Below the pieces are notes generated by a model. It ran no database searches and had not been told where the DNA came from. It was given only the letters and a program-made list of their open reading frames with translations. Shown here piece after piece: positions 1-7,309 of a stretch of DNA of 8,548 bases; the first letter of the stretch is position 1; each line of letters opens with the position of its first letter. The translations under genes were made by a program, and so were the position numbers. The stretch comes from an uncultured Steroidobacteraceae bacterium (GTDB taxonomy: Bacteria > Pseudomonadota > Gammaproteobacteria > Steroidobacterales > Steroidobacteraceae). The stretch spans positions 1 to 8,548 of the forward strand of contig CATPBQ010000201.1 of the NCBI GenBank assembly GCA_955652795.1, in the 5' to 3' direction.

Positions 1-1875
<1,875 letters not shown>

Positions 1876-1951
1876 GACACCTCGTTCGCAGGCGCAGCGG
1901 GGAGTGAAATACGGCAGTTTCGGGGACGCCGTGGATCCGTCCACCGCACCG

Positions 1952-2806
1952 ATGCCGTCTCTACCTGTCCAGCTCCGTTGCGGCGATAAGACCCTCGATC
2001 TCACCCGCCCGGTGGTCATGGGCGTGCTGAACGTCACGCCCGATTCCTTCTCCGACGGCGGCCGCTTCGTCTCGCTGGAGGCGGCGCTCGAGCAGGGCGT
2101 GCGCATGGCCGCCGAAGGCGCCGCGCTCATCGACGTGGGCGGGGAATCCACCCGTCCCGGCGCCGAGCCCGTCAGCGCGGACGAGGAGTTGCGGCGTGTC
2201 ATTCCCGTGATCGAGCGGTTGCGGGCAGCCACGGCCGCGATCATCTCGGTCGATACCAGCAAGGCCGAGGTCATGCGGGCCGCAAGCGCCGCGGGCGCCG
2301 GATTCATCAACGATGTGCGCGCGCTGCGCGGGCCGGGGGCCCTTGCCGCCGCGGTCGCGAGCGGCTGCGCGGTGTGCCTCACGCATATGCAGGGTGAGCC
2401 GCGCACCATGCAGGTTGCGCCGAGCTATACGGATGTGGTGGCCGAGGTGCGGGCGTTTCTCGCCGCCCGCGTGGCGAGCAGCGTCGCCGCCGGGCTTGCC
2501 GCCGAGCGTCTGGCGGTCGATCCGGGATTCGGTTTTGGCAAGACTCTGGAGCACAATCTCACGCTGTTGCGCCACCTGGGTGAGCTTGCGGTGGACGGTG
2601 TGCCGGTGTTGGTCGGGTTGTCGCGCAAATCGATGCTGGGCACACTCACTGCTCGTACGGCCGGGGAGCGCGTGTACGGCAGCGTGGCGCTCGCGGTGAT
2701 TGCGGCGCTCGCGGGTGCGCGCATTGTTCGCGCCCATGACGTGGGAGCGACCGTTGAGGCGCTGAAGGTGGCCGCGGCTGTTCAAGGGGGAGGGCGAGCC
2801 GCGTAG
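1952..2806 (+). CDS. folP: Dihydropteroate synthase (FolP)
   Basis: FolP condenses 6-hydroxymethyl-dihydropterin pyrophosphate with p-aminobenzoate to give dihydropteroate in folate synthesis; it is the sulfonamide target. From the ATG at 1952 the protein is 284 residues, normal for the family, forming a TIM barrel. Visible motifs are NVTPDSFSDGG (27-37, pyrophosphate loop), GGESTRPG (63-70, sulfonamide/pABA loop), DTS (101-103), N120, DPGFGFGK (190-197), SRKS (224-227) and RAHD (260-263). The start is uncertain. The frame is open back to a GTG at 1844 inside ftsH. A GTG at 1931 has a GGGGA (1922-1926) only 4 bases upstream, while the ATG at 1952 has no clear Shine-Dalgarno. I chose 1952 because it aligns best with the short N-terminus of E. 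coli FolP. The gene starts 76 bases after the ftsH stop and is probably cotranscribed with it. Confidence 0.95.
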   Translation: MPSLPVQLRCGDKTLDLTRPVVMGVLNVTPDSFSDGGRFVSLEAALEQGVRMAAEGAALIDVGGESTRPGAEPVSADEELRRVIPVIERLRAATAAIISVDTSKAEVMRAASAAGAGFINDVRALRGPGALAAAVASGCAVCLTHMQGEPRTMQVAPSYTDVVAEVRAFLAARVASSVAAGLAAERLAVDPGFGFGKTLEHNLTLLRHLGELAVDGVPVLVGLSRKSMLGTLTARTAGERVYGSVALAVIAALAGARIVRAHDVGATVEALKVAAAVQGGGRAA

Positions 2807-2827
2807 CGGCGAGCCGGAACGAGGCTC
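2798..2827 (+). other. Two tandem small hairpins at folP end
   Basis: Two small inverted repeats sit side by side at the folP stop. GCCGC (2798-2802) pairs with GCGGC (2806-2810) around a 3-base loop that contains the start of the TAG stop, and GAGCC (2811-2815) pairs with GGCTC (2823-2827) around a 7-base loop. No T-run follows, so neither looks like an intrinsic terminator. They may be an mRNA stability or processing element between folP and glmM, or chance in GC-rich DNA. Confidence 0.35.
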
Positions 2828-2856
2828 CAGGGACGGTCTGCTTGCAGGAGAGCTAG

Positions 2857-4191
2857 ATGGCTCGGCGATACTTCGGCACGGATGGCGTGCGCGGGCGGGT
2901 GGGCGAGCACCCGATGACCGCGAGCTTCGCCCTGCAGCTCGCCAGCGCTGCGGCCCGCGTGCTCGCGCCCGAGGGCGGCACGGTACTGATCGGCAAGGAC
3001 ACCCGTCTCTCGGGCTACATGTTCGAATCCGCGCTGGAAGCCGGGTTCGTGGCCGCGGGGGTGGACGTCATACTCATCGGGCCGTTACCGACCCCCGGCA
3101 TCGCCTACATGACGCGCCGCTTCGATTGCGATATCGGCGTCGTGATCAGCGCGTCCCACAATCTCTATGACGACAACGGCATCAAGTTCTTCGATGCATC
3201 GGGGGGCAAGCTCTCCGACGAGCTCGAAGAGCGCATCGAGGCCGAGCTCGAACAGCCGCCGCTGACGCGCACGTCCCGCGATCTGGGCCGCGCCACCCGT
3301 GCCGACCGCATGCGCACGCACTACCAGGAGTTTTGCGCATCCACGCTGCCGCCGGGTCTGGATCTGTCGGGACTGAAAATCGTGATCGACTGCGCGAACG
3401 GCGCCGCTTACAAGGTCGGTCCGCGCATCCTCGCCGATCTCGGCGCAGAGATCGTGCCGATTGGCTGCTCGCCCAACGGCAGGAACATCAACGACGGCTG
3501 CGGCTCGATGGCGCCCGATCTGCTGCAACTCACCGTGCCCGGAGTCCGCGCCAACGTGGGTCTCGCCCTGGATGGCGACGGCGACCGCCTGGTCATGGTC
3601 GATCATCTGGGGCGCATCGTCGACGGCGACCAGCTGCTGTACGTCATCGCACGCGCGCTGCAGCAGGCGGGCACGTTGAGTGGACCGGTGGTCGGCACCG
3701 TGATGAGCAATCTGGGTCTGGAGGTTGCGCTGCGCGCCGCCGGCATCGACTTCCGCCGTGCCGCGGTCGGTGACCGCTACGTGCTTTCGATGCTGCGCGA
3801 AACGCGCGGCATGCTGGGGGGCGAGACCTCCGGACATATCCTGTGCCTCGACAAGACGACCACCGGGGATGGACTGGTGAGCGCGCTGCAGGTGCTGGCG
3901 GTCATGAAGCAGACCGGCCGGCCGCTCGCGGAACTTGCTTCCGGGATGCGGAAGTTTCCCCAGGTGCTGCTCAACGTGAAGGTGGCTGAGCGCTTCGACC
4001 CCAGCGGCGTGCCCGCGGTACAGCAGGCGGTGGCGCGCATCGAGCGGCGCATGGCTGGCGAGGGCCGCGTCGTGCTGCGGCCGTCGGGGACCGAGCCGGT
4101 GATCCGCGTCATGGTCGAGGGCCGGGACGAGGGTACGACCCGCGCCGCCGCCGACGAGCTCGCCGCAGTGGTCAAAGGCGTCGTCGGCTGA
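2857..4191 (+). CDS. glmM: Phosphoglucosamine mutase (GlmM)
   Basis: GlmM interconverts glucosamine-6-phosphate and glucosamine-1-phosphate on the cytosolic route to UDP-GlcNAc, the precursor of peptidoglycan and lipopolysaccharide. The 444-residue product has the usual length of this alpha-D-phosphohexomutase. It opens with RRYFGTDGVRGRVG. The catalytic phosphoserine is S100 in SASHN (98-102), the metal loop is DGDGDR (239-244), the sugar loop is GETSGH (322-327), and the phosphate-binding loop is RPSGTEP (408-414). The ATG at 2857 is preceded by AGGAG at 2846-2850, a good ribosome binding site at normal spacing. It lies 50 bases after folP and is probably in the ftsH-folP-glmM transcript, the same order as in E. 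coli. One mild oddity is that the residue after SASHN is Leu103, where the superfamily usually has Pro. Confidence 0.98.
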   Translation: MARRYFGTDGVRGRVGEHPMTASFALQLASAAARVLAPEGGTVLIGKDTRLSGYMFESALEAGFVAAGVDVILIGPLPTPGIAYMTRRFDCDIGVVISASHNLYDDNGIKFFDASGGKLSDELEERIEAELEQPPLTRTSRDLGRATRADRMRTHYQEFCASTLPPGLDLSGLKIVIDCANGAAYKVGPRILADLGAEIVPIGCSPNGRNINDGCGSMAPDLLQLTVPGVRANVGLALDGDGDRLVMVDHLGRIVDGDQLLYVIARALQQAGTLSGPVVGTVMSNLGLEVALRAAGIDFRRAAVGDRYVLSMLRETRGMLGGETSGHILCLDKTTTGDGLVSALQVLAVMKQTGRPLAELASGMRKFPQVLLNVKVAERFDPSGVPAVQQAVARIERRMAGEGRVVLRPSGTEPVIRVMVEGRDEGTTRAAADELAAVVKGVVG

Positions 4192-4196
4192 CGGCA

Positions 4197-4228
4197 ACCG
4201 CGGCGCTGCGCAGCGCTGCCCGCGCGGT
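4197..4228. repeat. GC-rich inverted repeat downstream of glmM
   Basis: A perfect 14-base palindrome, GCGCTGCGCAGCGC (4203-4216), is flanked by outer arms ACCGCG (4197-4202) and CGCGGT (4223-4228) that also pair. The whole element can fold into a strong GC-rich stem-loop starting 6 bases after the glmM stop. No U-tract follows on the + strand, so it is not a canonical intrinsic terminator. It may mark the 3' end of the ftsH-folP-glmM message by blocking exonucleases or by helping Rho-dependent termination. The complementarity is seen directly; the function is inferred. Confidence 0.5.
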
Positions 4229-4296
4229 GGCCGATACGCCGGAGTCGAGCAAAAAAGGTTCGTTGCGGGCCGAAATTGACCCGTGAGCGGGCAGCG

Positions 4297-4325
4297 TTGC
4301 GTCACCCCCCCTGCATCGCTATGAT
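4297..4325 (+). promoter_or_regulatory. Sigma70-type promoter for tpiA-secG-tRNA-Leu
   Basis: A -35-like TTGCGT (4297-4302) and a -10-like TATGAT (4320-4325, one mismatch to TATAAT) are separated by exactly 17 bases. This predicts transcription starting near 4332, about 48 bases before the tpiA ATG. The sequence just after the -10 (CCCGCGCCC, 4326-4334) is a GC-rich discriminator of the kind found at promoters repressed in the stringent response. It is the best promoter match I found in the glmM-tpiA spacer. No operator could be recognised. Confidence 0.6.
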
Positions 4326-4379
4326 CCCGCGCCCTTTGAGAACCCACAGGCGGCCCACCAAGCCGTTCGAGGTCGGTCC

Positions 4380-5138
4380 ATGCGCCGCCCGATTGTTGCC
4401 GGAAACTGGAAGATGTGCGGCTCGCGCACCGAGAATGCGCAGCTCATCGAGGAGCTTTTGGCACGCTGCCCGGCACACCCGGCCGCGGCGTGCGTGGTAT
4501 GCCCGCCGTTCGTGTATTTGCAGGAGACCGGCCGGATGTTGCGCGGCTCGGTGCTCAGTCTCGGCGGCCAGGATGTGTGCGCGGACGCGCAGGGCGCCTT
4601 CACCGGTGAAGTCTCGGCCGCCATGCTCAAGGATGTGGGCTGCGAGTACGTGATCGTCGGTCACTCCGAGCGGCGCCTGTTGTATCGCGAGAGCGATCAG
4701 CTCATCGCGCGCAAGTTTGGCGCGGTGCAGGCCAAGGGCCTGGTACCGATCTTGTGCGTGGGCGAGCAGCTGGCAGATCGCGACGCGGGGCGCACGCGCG
4801 AGGTGGTCGCGCGCCAGCTCGATGTGGTGCTGGAGCTGTGCGGTGCCGGCGCGCTCGAGCTGGGCGTGGTGGCTTACGAACCAGTATGGGCGATCGGCAC
4901 CGGCCGCACCGCCACGCCCGAGCAGGCGCAGGATGTGCACGAGTTCATCCGCGCCCGCATCGGGGCCCGGGATGCTAGAATCGCGGCCGCCACGCGCATT
5001 CTTTATGGCGGCAGCGTCAAGGCCGGCAATGCGGCCGAGCTGTTCGCAATGCCGGACGTCGACGGCGGTCTGATCGGTGGCGCCTCGCTGAAGGCGGATG
5101 AGTTCCTGACAATCCTGGCCGCTGCCGGACTGGGATGA
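4380..5138 (+). CDS. tpiA: Triosephosphate isomerase (TpiA)
   Basis: TpiA interconverts dihydroxyacetone phosphate and glyceraldehyde-3-phosphate in glycolysis and gluconeogenesis, as a cytosolic dimer. The 252-residue product is a normal-length TIM barrel with all catalytic residues visible: N9 and K11 in GNWKM, the electrophile H95 in VGHSERR, and the base E167 in AYEPVWAIGTG, whose following segment is the flexible lid. Phosphate-binding elements are YGGSVK (209-214) and IGGASL (232-237). The ATG at 4380 follows GAGGT (4369-4373) at 6-base spacing. It has its own likely promoter upstream and is followed after 13 bases by secG, so the two are probably cotranscribed. In E. coli tpiA lies elsewhere; from memory, the tpiA-secG pair is common in pseudomonads and xanthomonads. 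Cys13 replaces the His or Asn often seen after NWKM, which is not catalytic. Confidence 0.98.
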   Translation: MRRPIVAGNWKMCGSRTENAQLIEELLARCPAHPAAACVVCPPFVYLQETGRMLRGSVLSLGGQDVCADAQGAFTGEVSAAMLKDVGCEYVIVGHSERRLLYRESDQLIARKFGAVQAKGLVPILCVGEQLADRDAGRTREVVARQLDVVLELCGAGALELGVVAYEPVWAIGTGRTATPEQAQDVHEFIRARIGARDARIAAATRILYGGSVKAGNAAELFAMPDVDGGLIGGASLKADEFLTILAAAGLG

Positions 5139-5151
5139 GTGAGTTGTGCCG

Positions 5152-5538
5152 ATGTGGCGTCTGATTTTGACCTTTGTGCAGTTGTTCTCGGCGATAGCCA
5201 TCGTTCTGCTGGTCCTGCTGCAGCGTGGCAAGGGGGCGGAGGCCGGCGCCGGCTTCGGTGCGGGCGCTTCCGGCACCGTGTTCGGCGCACGGGGTGCGAC
5301 GACGGCGCTATCGCGCGCCACCGCCATCCTGGCCGCGATCTTCATGATCAACAGTCTGGCGCTGGCCTACATGGGCACGCGCGCCGGCGAGGCGCCGAAG
5401 ACGATCCTCGACGAGGCCGCGCGCGGCAAACCGGCAGCAAGCGCGGGCAAGCCCGCGCCGCCGCCACCCTCCGCACCGGCTGGCACGCCGGCTTCTGCGC
5501 CGGCTCCCACGCCCGCTCCGGCGCCAGCGCCGAAGTGA
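5152..5538 (+). CDS. secG: Preprotein translocase subunit SecG
   Basis: SecG is the small inner-membrane subunit of the SecYEG channel; it assists SecA-driven protein export. The product of 128 residues has a first membrane helix at about 3-23, the conserved cytoplasmic loop QRGKGAEAGAGFGAGASG (24-41) followed by TVFG, and a second helix at about 56-74. The tail from about 97 onward is almost only Pro, Ala, Ser and Thr and is likely disordered. The start could also be the GTG at 5146, adding two residues. I prefer the ATG at 5152, with a weak GTGAG (5139-5143) 8 bases upstream. The gene follows tpiA closely and precedes a leucine tRNA, the same secG-tRNA-Leu(GAG) neighbourhood as secG-leuU in E. 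coli. The 31 bases between its stop and the tRNA show no terminator, so the two are likely on one transcript. Confidence 0.95.
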   Translation: MWRLILTFVQLFSAIAIVLLVLLQRGKGAEAGAGFGAGASGTVFGARGATTALSRATAILAAIFMINSLALAYMGTRAGEAPKTILDEAARGKPAASAGKPAPPPPSAPAGTPASAPAPTPAPAPAPK

Positions 5539-5569
5539 GGCAGGGCGCGCCGCCGCGCAGTCCTGATTT

Positions 5570-5654
5570 GCCGACGTGGTGGAATTGGTAGACACACTAG
5601 CTTGAGGGGCTAGCGCCGCAAGGCGTGTCGGTTCGAATCCGACCGTCGGCACCA
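5570..5654 (+). tRNA. leuU: tRNA-Leu (anticodon GAG)
   Basis: This is an 85-base class II tRNA with an encoded CCA end (5652-5654). The acceptor arms GCCGACG (5570-5576) and CGTCGGC (5644-5650) pair perfectly, with A5651 as the discriminator typical of tRNA-Leu. The anticodon stem CTAGC/GCTAG encloses the loop TTGAGGG with anticodon GAG at 5604-5606, reading CUC and CUU. A long variable arm (GCC, GCAA loop, GGC) and a T arm with GGTTCGAATCC complete the fold. It is the counterpart of E. coli leuU, which also follows secG. I see no promoter of its own in the 31 bases upstream, so it is probably released from the tpiA-secG transcript by RNase P and other processing enzymes. Confidence 0.97.
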
Positions 5655-5670
5655 AAACGACGTACTGCGC

Positions 5671-5679
5671 TGCTACAAT
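5671..5679 (+). promoter_or_regulatory. Extended -10 promoter-like sequence upstream of nuoA
   Basis: TGC followed by TACAAT (5671-5679) matches an extended -10 element (TGn plus five of six bases of TATAAT), starting 16 bases after the tRNA CCA. The -35 region at normal spacing (around 5651-5656, ACCAAA) is poor, which an extended -10 can compensate for. Transcription would start near 5686, just before the terminator hairpin. It is the best candidate for a nuo promoter in the spacer, but only a motif match. Confidence 0.45.
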
Positions 5680-5692
5680 GCCAATCTGTGGG

Positions 5693-5721
5693 GGCAGGTC
5701 GCGGTTCGATCTGCCTTTTTT
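5693..5721 (+). terminator. Intrinsic terminator after tRNA-Leu, in the nuoA leader
   Basis: GGCAGGTC (5693-5700) pairs with GATCTGCC (5708-5715), giving an 8-base-pair stem with one G-U pair and a 7-base loop, followed immediately by six Ts (5716-5721). This is a textbook Rho-independent terminator on the + strand. It should end the tpiA-secG-tRNA-Leu transcript. It lies only 18 bases before the nuoA ATG, so it also sits in any nuo leader begun upstream. Confidence 0.85.
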
Positions 5722-5739
5722 ACGCACCACAAACGCGCA

Positions 5740-6108
5740 ATGCTGTCGAACTACCTGCCCATCCTGATTTTCCTGATCATTGCCGCCGGCCTGGCCCTGG
5801 TCCTGCTCGTGCTTGGCACCGGCATCGGGCGCCACTTCGCCCGCTTCCATGATGATCGCGCCAAGCTTTCCCCTTACGAGTGCGGCTTCGATGCCTTCGA
5901 GGACAGCCGCACGAAATTCGACGTGCGCTATTACCTGGTTGCGATCCTGTTCATCGTGTTCGATCTGGAGATCGCGTTCCTGTTTCCGTGGGCCGTTGCC
6001 CTCGGCAAGATCGGGCTCGCCGGCCTCATCGCCATGAGCATCTTCCTCGCGATTCTCGTGGTCGGGTTCATCTACGAGTGGAAGAAGGGAGCGCTCGAGT
6101 GGGACTAG
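5740..6108 (+). CDS. nuoA: NADH-quinone oxidoreductase subunit A (NuoA)
   Basis: NuoA is a small membrane-arm subunit of respiratory complex I, equivalent to mitochondrial ND3, located near the quinone site. The product of 122 residues has normal length and three membrane helices at about 6-27, 63-85 and 93-112. The loop between helices 1 and 2 carries PYECGFD (45-51), with C48 in the position of the ND3 switch-loop cysteine. Helix 2 carries FDLE with D75 and E77, matching the functionally important Asp79/Glu81 of E. coli NuoA. The ATG at 5740 has no recognisable Shine-Dalgarno; the leader instead has a U-rich stretch and an A/C-rich stretch. It is the first gene of the nuo operon and overlaps nuoB by 10 bases. 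Confidence 0.97.
   Translation: MLSNYLPILIFLIIAAGLALVLLVLGTGIGRHFARFHDDRAKLSPYECGFDAFEDSRTKFDVRYYLVAILFIVFDLEIAFLFPWAVALGKIGLAGLIAMSIFLAILVVGFIYEWKKGALEWD
6085..6091 (+). promoter_or_regulatory. Ribosome binding site fixing the nuoB GTG start
   Basis: AAGGGAG lies inside the end of nuoA, 7 bases before the GTG at 6099. The frame is open much further upstream (to 5880), so this site and NuoB homology decide the start and show a 10-base overlap with nuoA. Confidence 0.7.
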
Positions 6109-6590
6109 CCATCGAGGACCCGGAGGGTTTCGCGCAGCGCGGCTTCTTCACCACGCAGGTGGACAGCCTGGTCAACTGGGCGCGCACCGGGTCACTGTGG
6201 CCGATGACTTTCGGACTCGCGTGTTGCGCGGTGGAAATGATGCACGCCGGGGCCTCACGCTACGACCTCGATCGCTTCGGCGTGGTGTTCCGTCCCAGCC
6301 CGCGCCAGTCGGACGTCATGATCGTCGCCGGGACGCTGGTCAACAAGATGGCTCCGGCGCTGCGCAAGGTGTATGACCAGATGGCCGAGCCACGCTGGGT
6401 CATTTCCATGGGCTCATGCGCAAACGGCGGCGGCTACTATCATTATTCGTACGCCGTCGTGCGCGGCTGTGACCGCATCGTGCCGGTCGATGTGTACGTC
6501 CCCGGTTGCCCGCCGACCGCGGAAGCACTGGTGTACGGCATCATTCAGCTGCAGAAGAAGATTGCCCGCACGAGCACATTCGCCAGATAA
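6099..6590 (+). CDS. nuoB: NADH-quinone oxidoreductase subunit B (NuoB)
   Basis: NuoB (PSST subunit) holds the terminal 4Fe-4S cluster N2 of complex I and hands electrons to quinone at its interface with NuoD. From the GTG at 6099 the product has 163 residues, typical of short bacterial NuoB. The cluster ligands are all visible: tandem C42/C43 in ACCAVEMM, C107 in GSCANGGG, and C137 in VPGCPPTAEAL. The GTG start is supported by AAGGGAG at 6085-6091. The gene overlaps the end of nuoA by 10 bases, which suggests translational coupling. Upstream codons in the same frame lie inside nuoA and resemble no NuoB. nuoC follows within about 23 bases. Confidence 0.97.
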   Translation: MGLAIEDPEGFAQRGFFTTQVDSLVNWARTGSLWPMTFGLACCAVEMMHAGASRYDLDRFGVVFRPSPRQSDVMIVAGTLVNKMAPALRKVYDQMAEPRWVISMGSCANGGGYYHYSYAVVRGCDRIVPVDVYVPGCPPTAEALVYGIIQLQKKIARTSTFAR

Positions 6591-6613
6591 GCGCGCATGG
6601 AGTGGGACACCGC

Positions 6614-7309
6614 TTGAGCGAGCGTACCGAAGCTCTCGCCCTCAAAGTCGACGCGCAGCTGGCCGGCAGCGTGCGGCGCAGGCCCGCGCTCGCACACGAG
6701 CTGGCCTACGAAACCGATGCGGGCCCGCTGCTCGGCGTGTGCCGCAGCTTGCGCGATGCGCCGGAGCTGAGGTTCGAGATGCTGATGGATCTGGCGGGCG
6801 TCGACTACCTCGACTACGGTCGCGATGAGTGGCAGGGCGCGAGCGCCACCCGCTCCGGTTTCAGCCGCGGCCGCGTGGCGCGCAACGACCCGCCCGACCC
6901 GAACGGTGCGGGCCGCTTTGCCGTGGTCTACAACCTGCTGTCCATCAGCCACAATCAGCGGCTGCGACTGGCGGTGAAGTGCCCCGATTCCGCCGAGCCG
7001 GTAATCGATTCGGTGGTGGGGGTGTGGGCGAGCGCCAACTGGTTCGAGCGCGAGGCGTTCGACCTGTTCGGCATTCTGTTTCGCGGTCACCCCGACCTGC
7101 GCCGCATCCTCACCGACTACGGTTTCATCGGCCATCCGTTCCGCAAGGATTTTCCGCTCATCGGCAACGTCGAAGTGCAGTACGACCCTGACAAGCAGCG
7201 GGTGGTGTATCGGCCGGTGAGCATCACGCCCCGGGTGCTGGTGCCGAAGGTCATCCGTCATGACCACCGCTACGAACCCGCACTCAAGGATCCGCAGGTG
7301 CCGCGCTGA
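6614..7309 (+). CDS. nuoC: NADH-quinone oxidoreductase subunit C (NuoC)
   Basis: NuoC (30 kDa subunit) is a peripheral-arm scaffold of complex I that packs against NuoD. In E. coli the two are fused; here they are separate. From a TTG at 6614 the product has 231 residues. The family signature is clear: WFEREAFDLFGILFRGHPDL (143-162) and DYGFIGHPFRKDFPLIG (168-184). Residues about 68-100 form a polar linker (DYGRDEW to DPNGAGRF), which I believe also occurs in relatives. The start is uncertain. The TTG has GGAG (6599-6602) 11 bases upstream, and a GTG at 6602 would add four residues but has no clear ribosome site. No in-frame ATG is plausible. The stop TGA (7307-7309) shares its A with the nuoD ATG. 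Confidence 0.93.
   Translation: MSERTEALALKVDAQLAGSVRRRPALAHELAYETDAGPLLGVCRSLRDAPELRFEMLMDLAGVDYLDYGRDEWQGASATRSGFSRGRVARNDPPDPNGAGRFAVVYNLLSISHNQRLRLAVKCPDSAEPVIDSVVGVWASANWFEREAFDLFGILFRGHPDLRRILTDYGFIGHPFRKDFPLIGNVEVQYDPDKQRVVYRPVSITPRVLVPKVIRHDHRYEPALKDPQVPR

Noticed and set aside
1961..2785. Antisense open frame (274 codons) opposite folP
   Set aside because: Arg/His/Ala-rich translation with no motifs, fully covered by folP.
4276..4281. TTGACC as a -35 box for tpiA
   Set aside because: It matches the consensus well, but no -10-like sequence lies 16-18 bases downstream; the TTGCGT/TATGAT pair is better spaced.
3085..4347. Long antisense open frame (420 codons) opposite glmM
   Set aside because: High-GC coding DNA routinely leaves long open frames on the opposite strand. 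The product is compositionally odd, matches no family I know, and glmM is unmistakable on the + strand.
4321..4379. Short reading frame starting with ATG at 4321 upstream of tpiA
   Set aside because: The ATG overlaps the predicted -10 box, lies upstream of the predicted transcription start, and runs out of frame into tpiA.
4302..5351. Antisense open frame (349 codons) across tpiA and secG
   Set aside because: It covers two clear genes and a promoter region and shows no recognisable domain; it is a GC-driven shadow.
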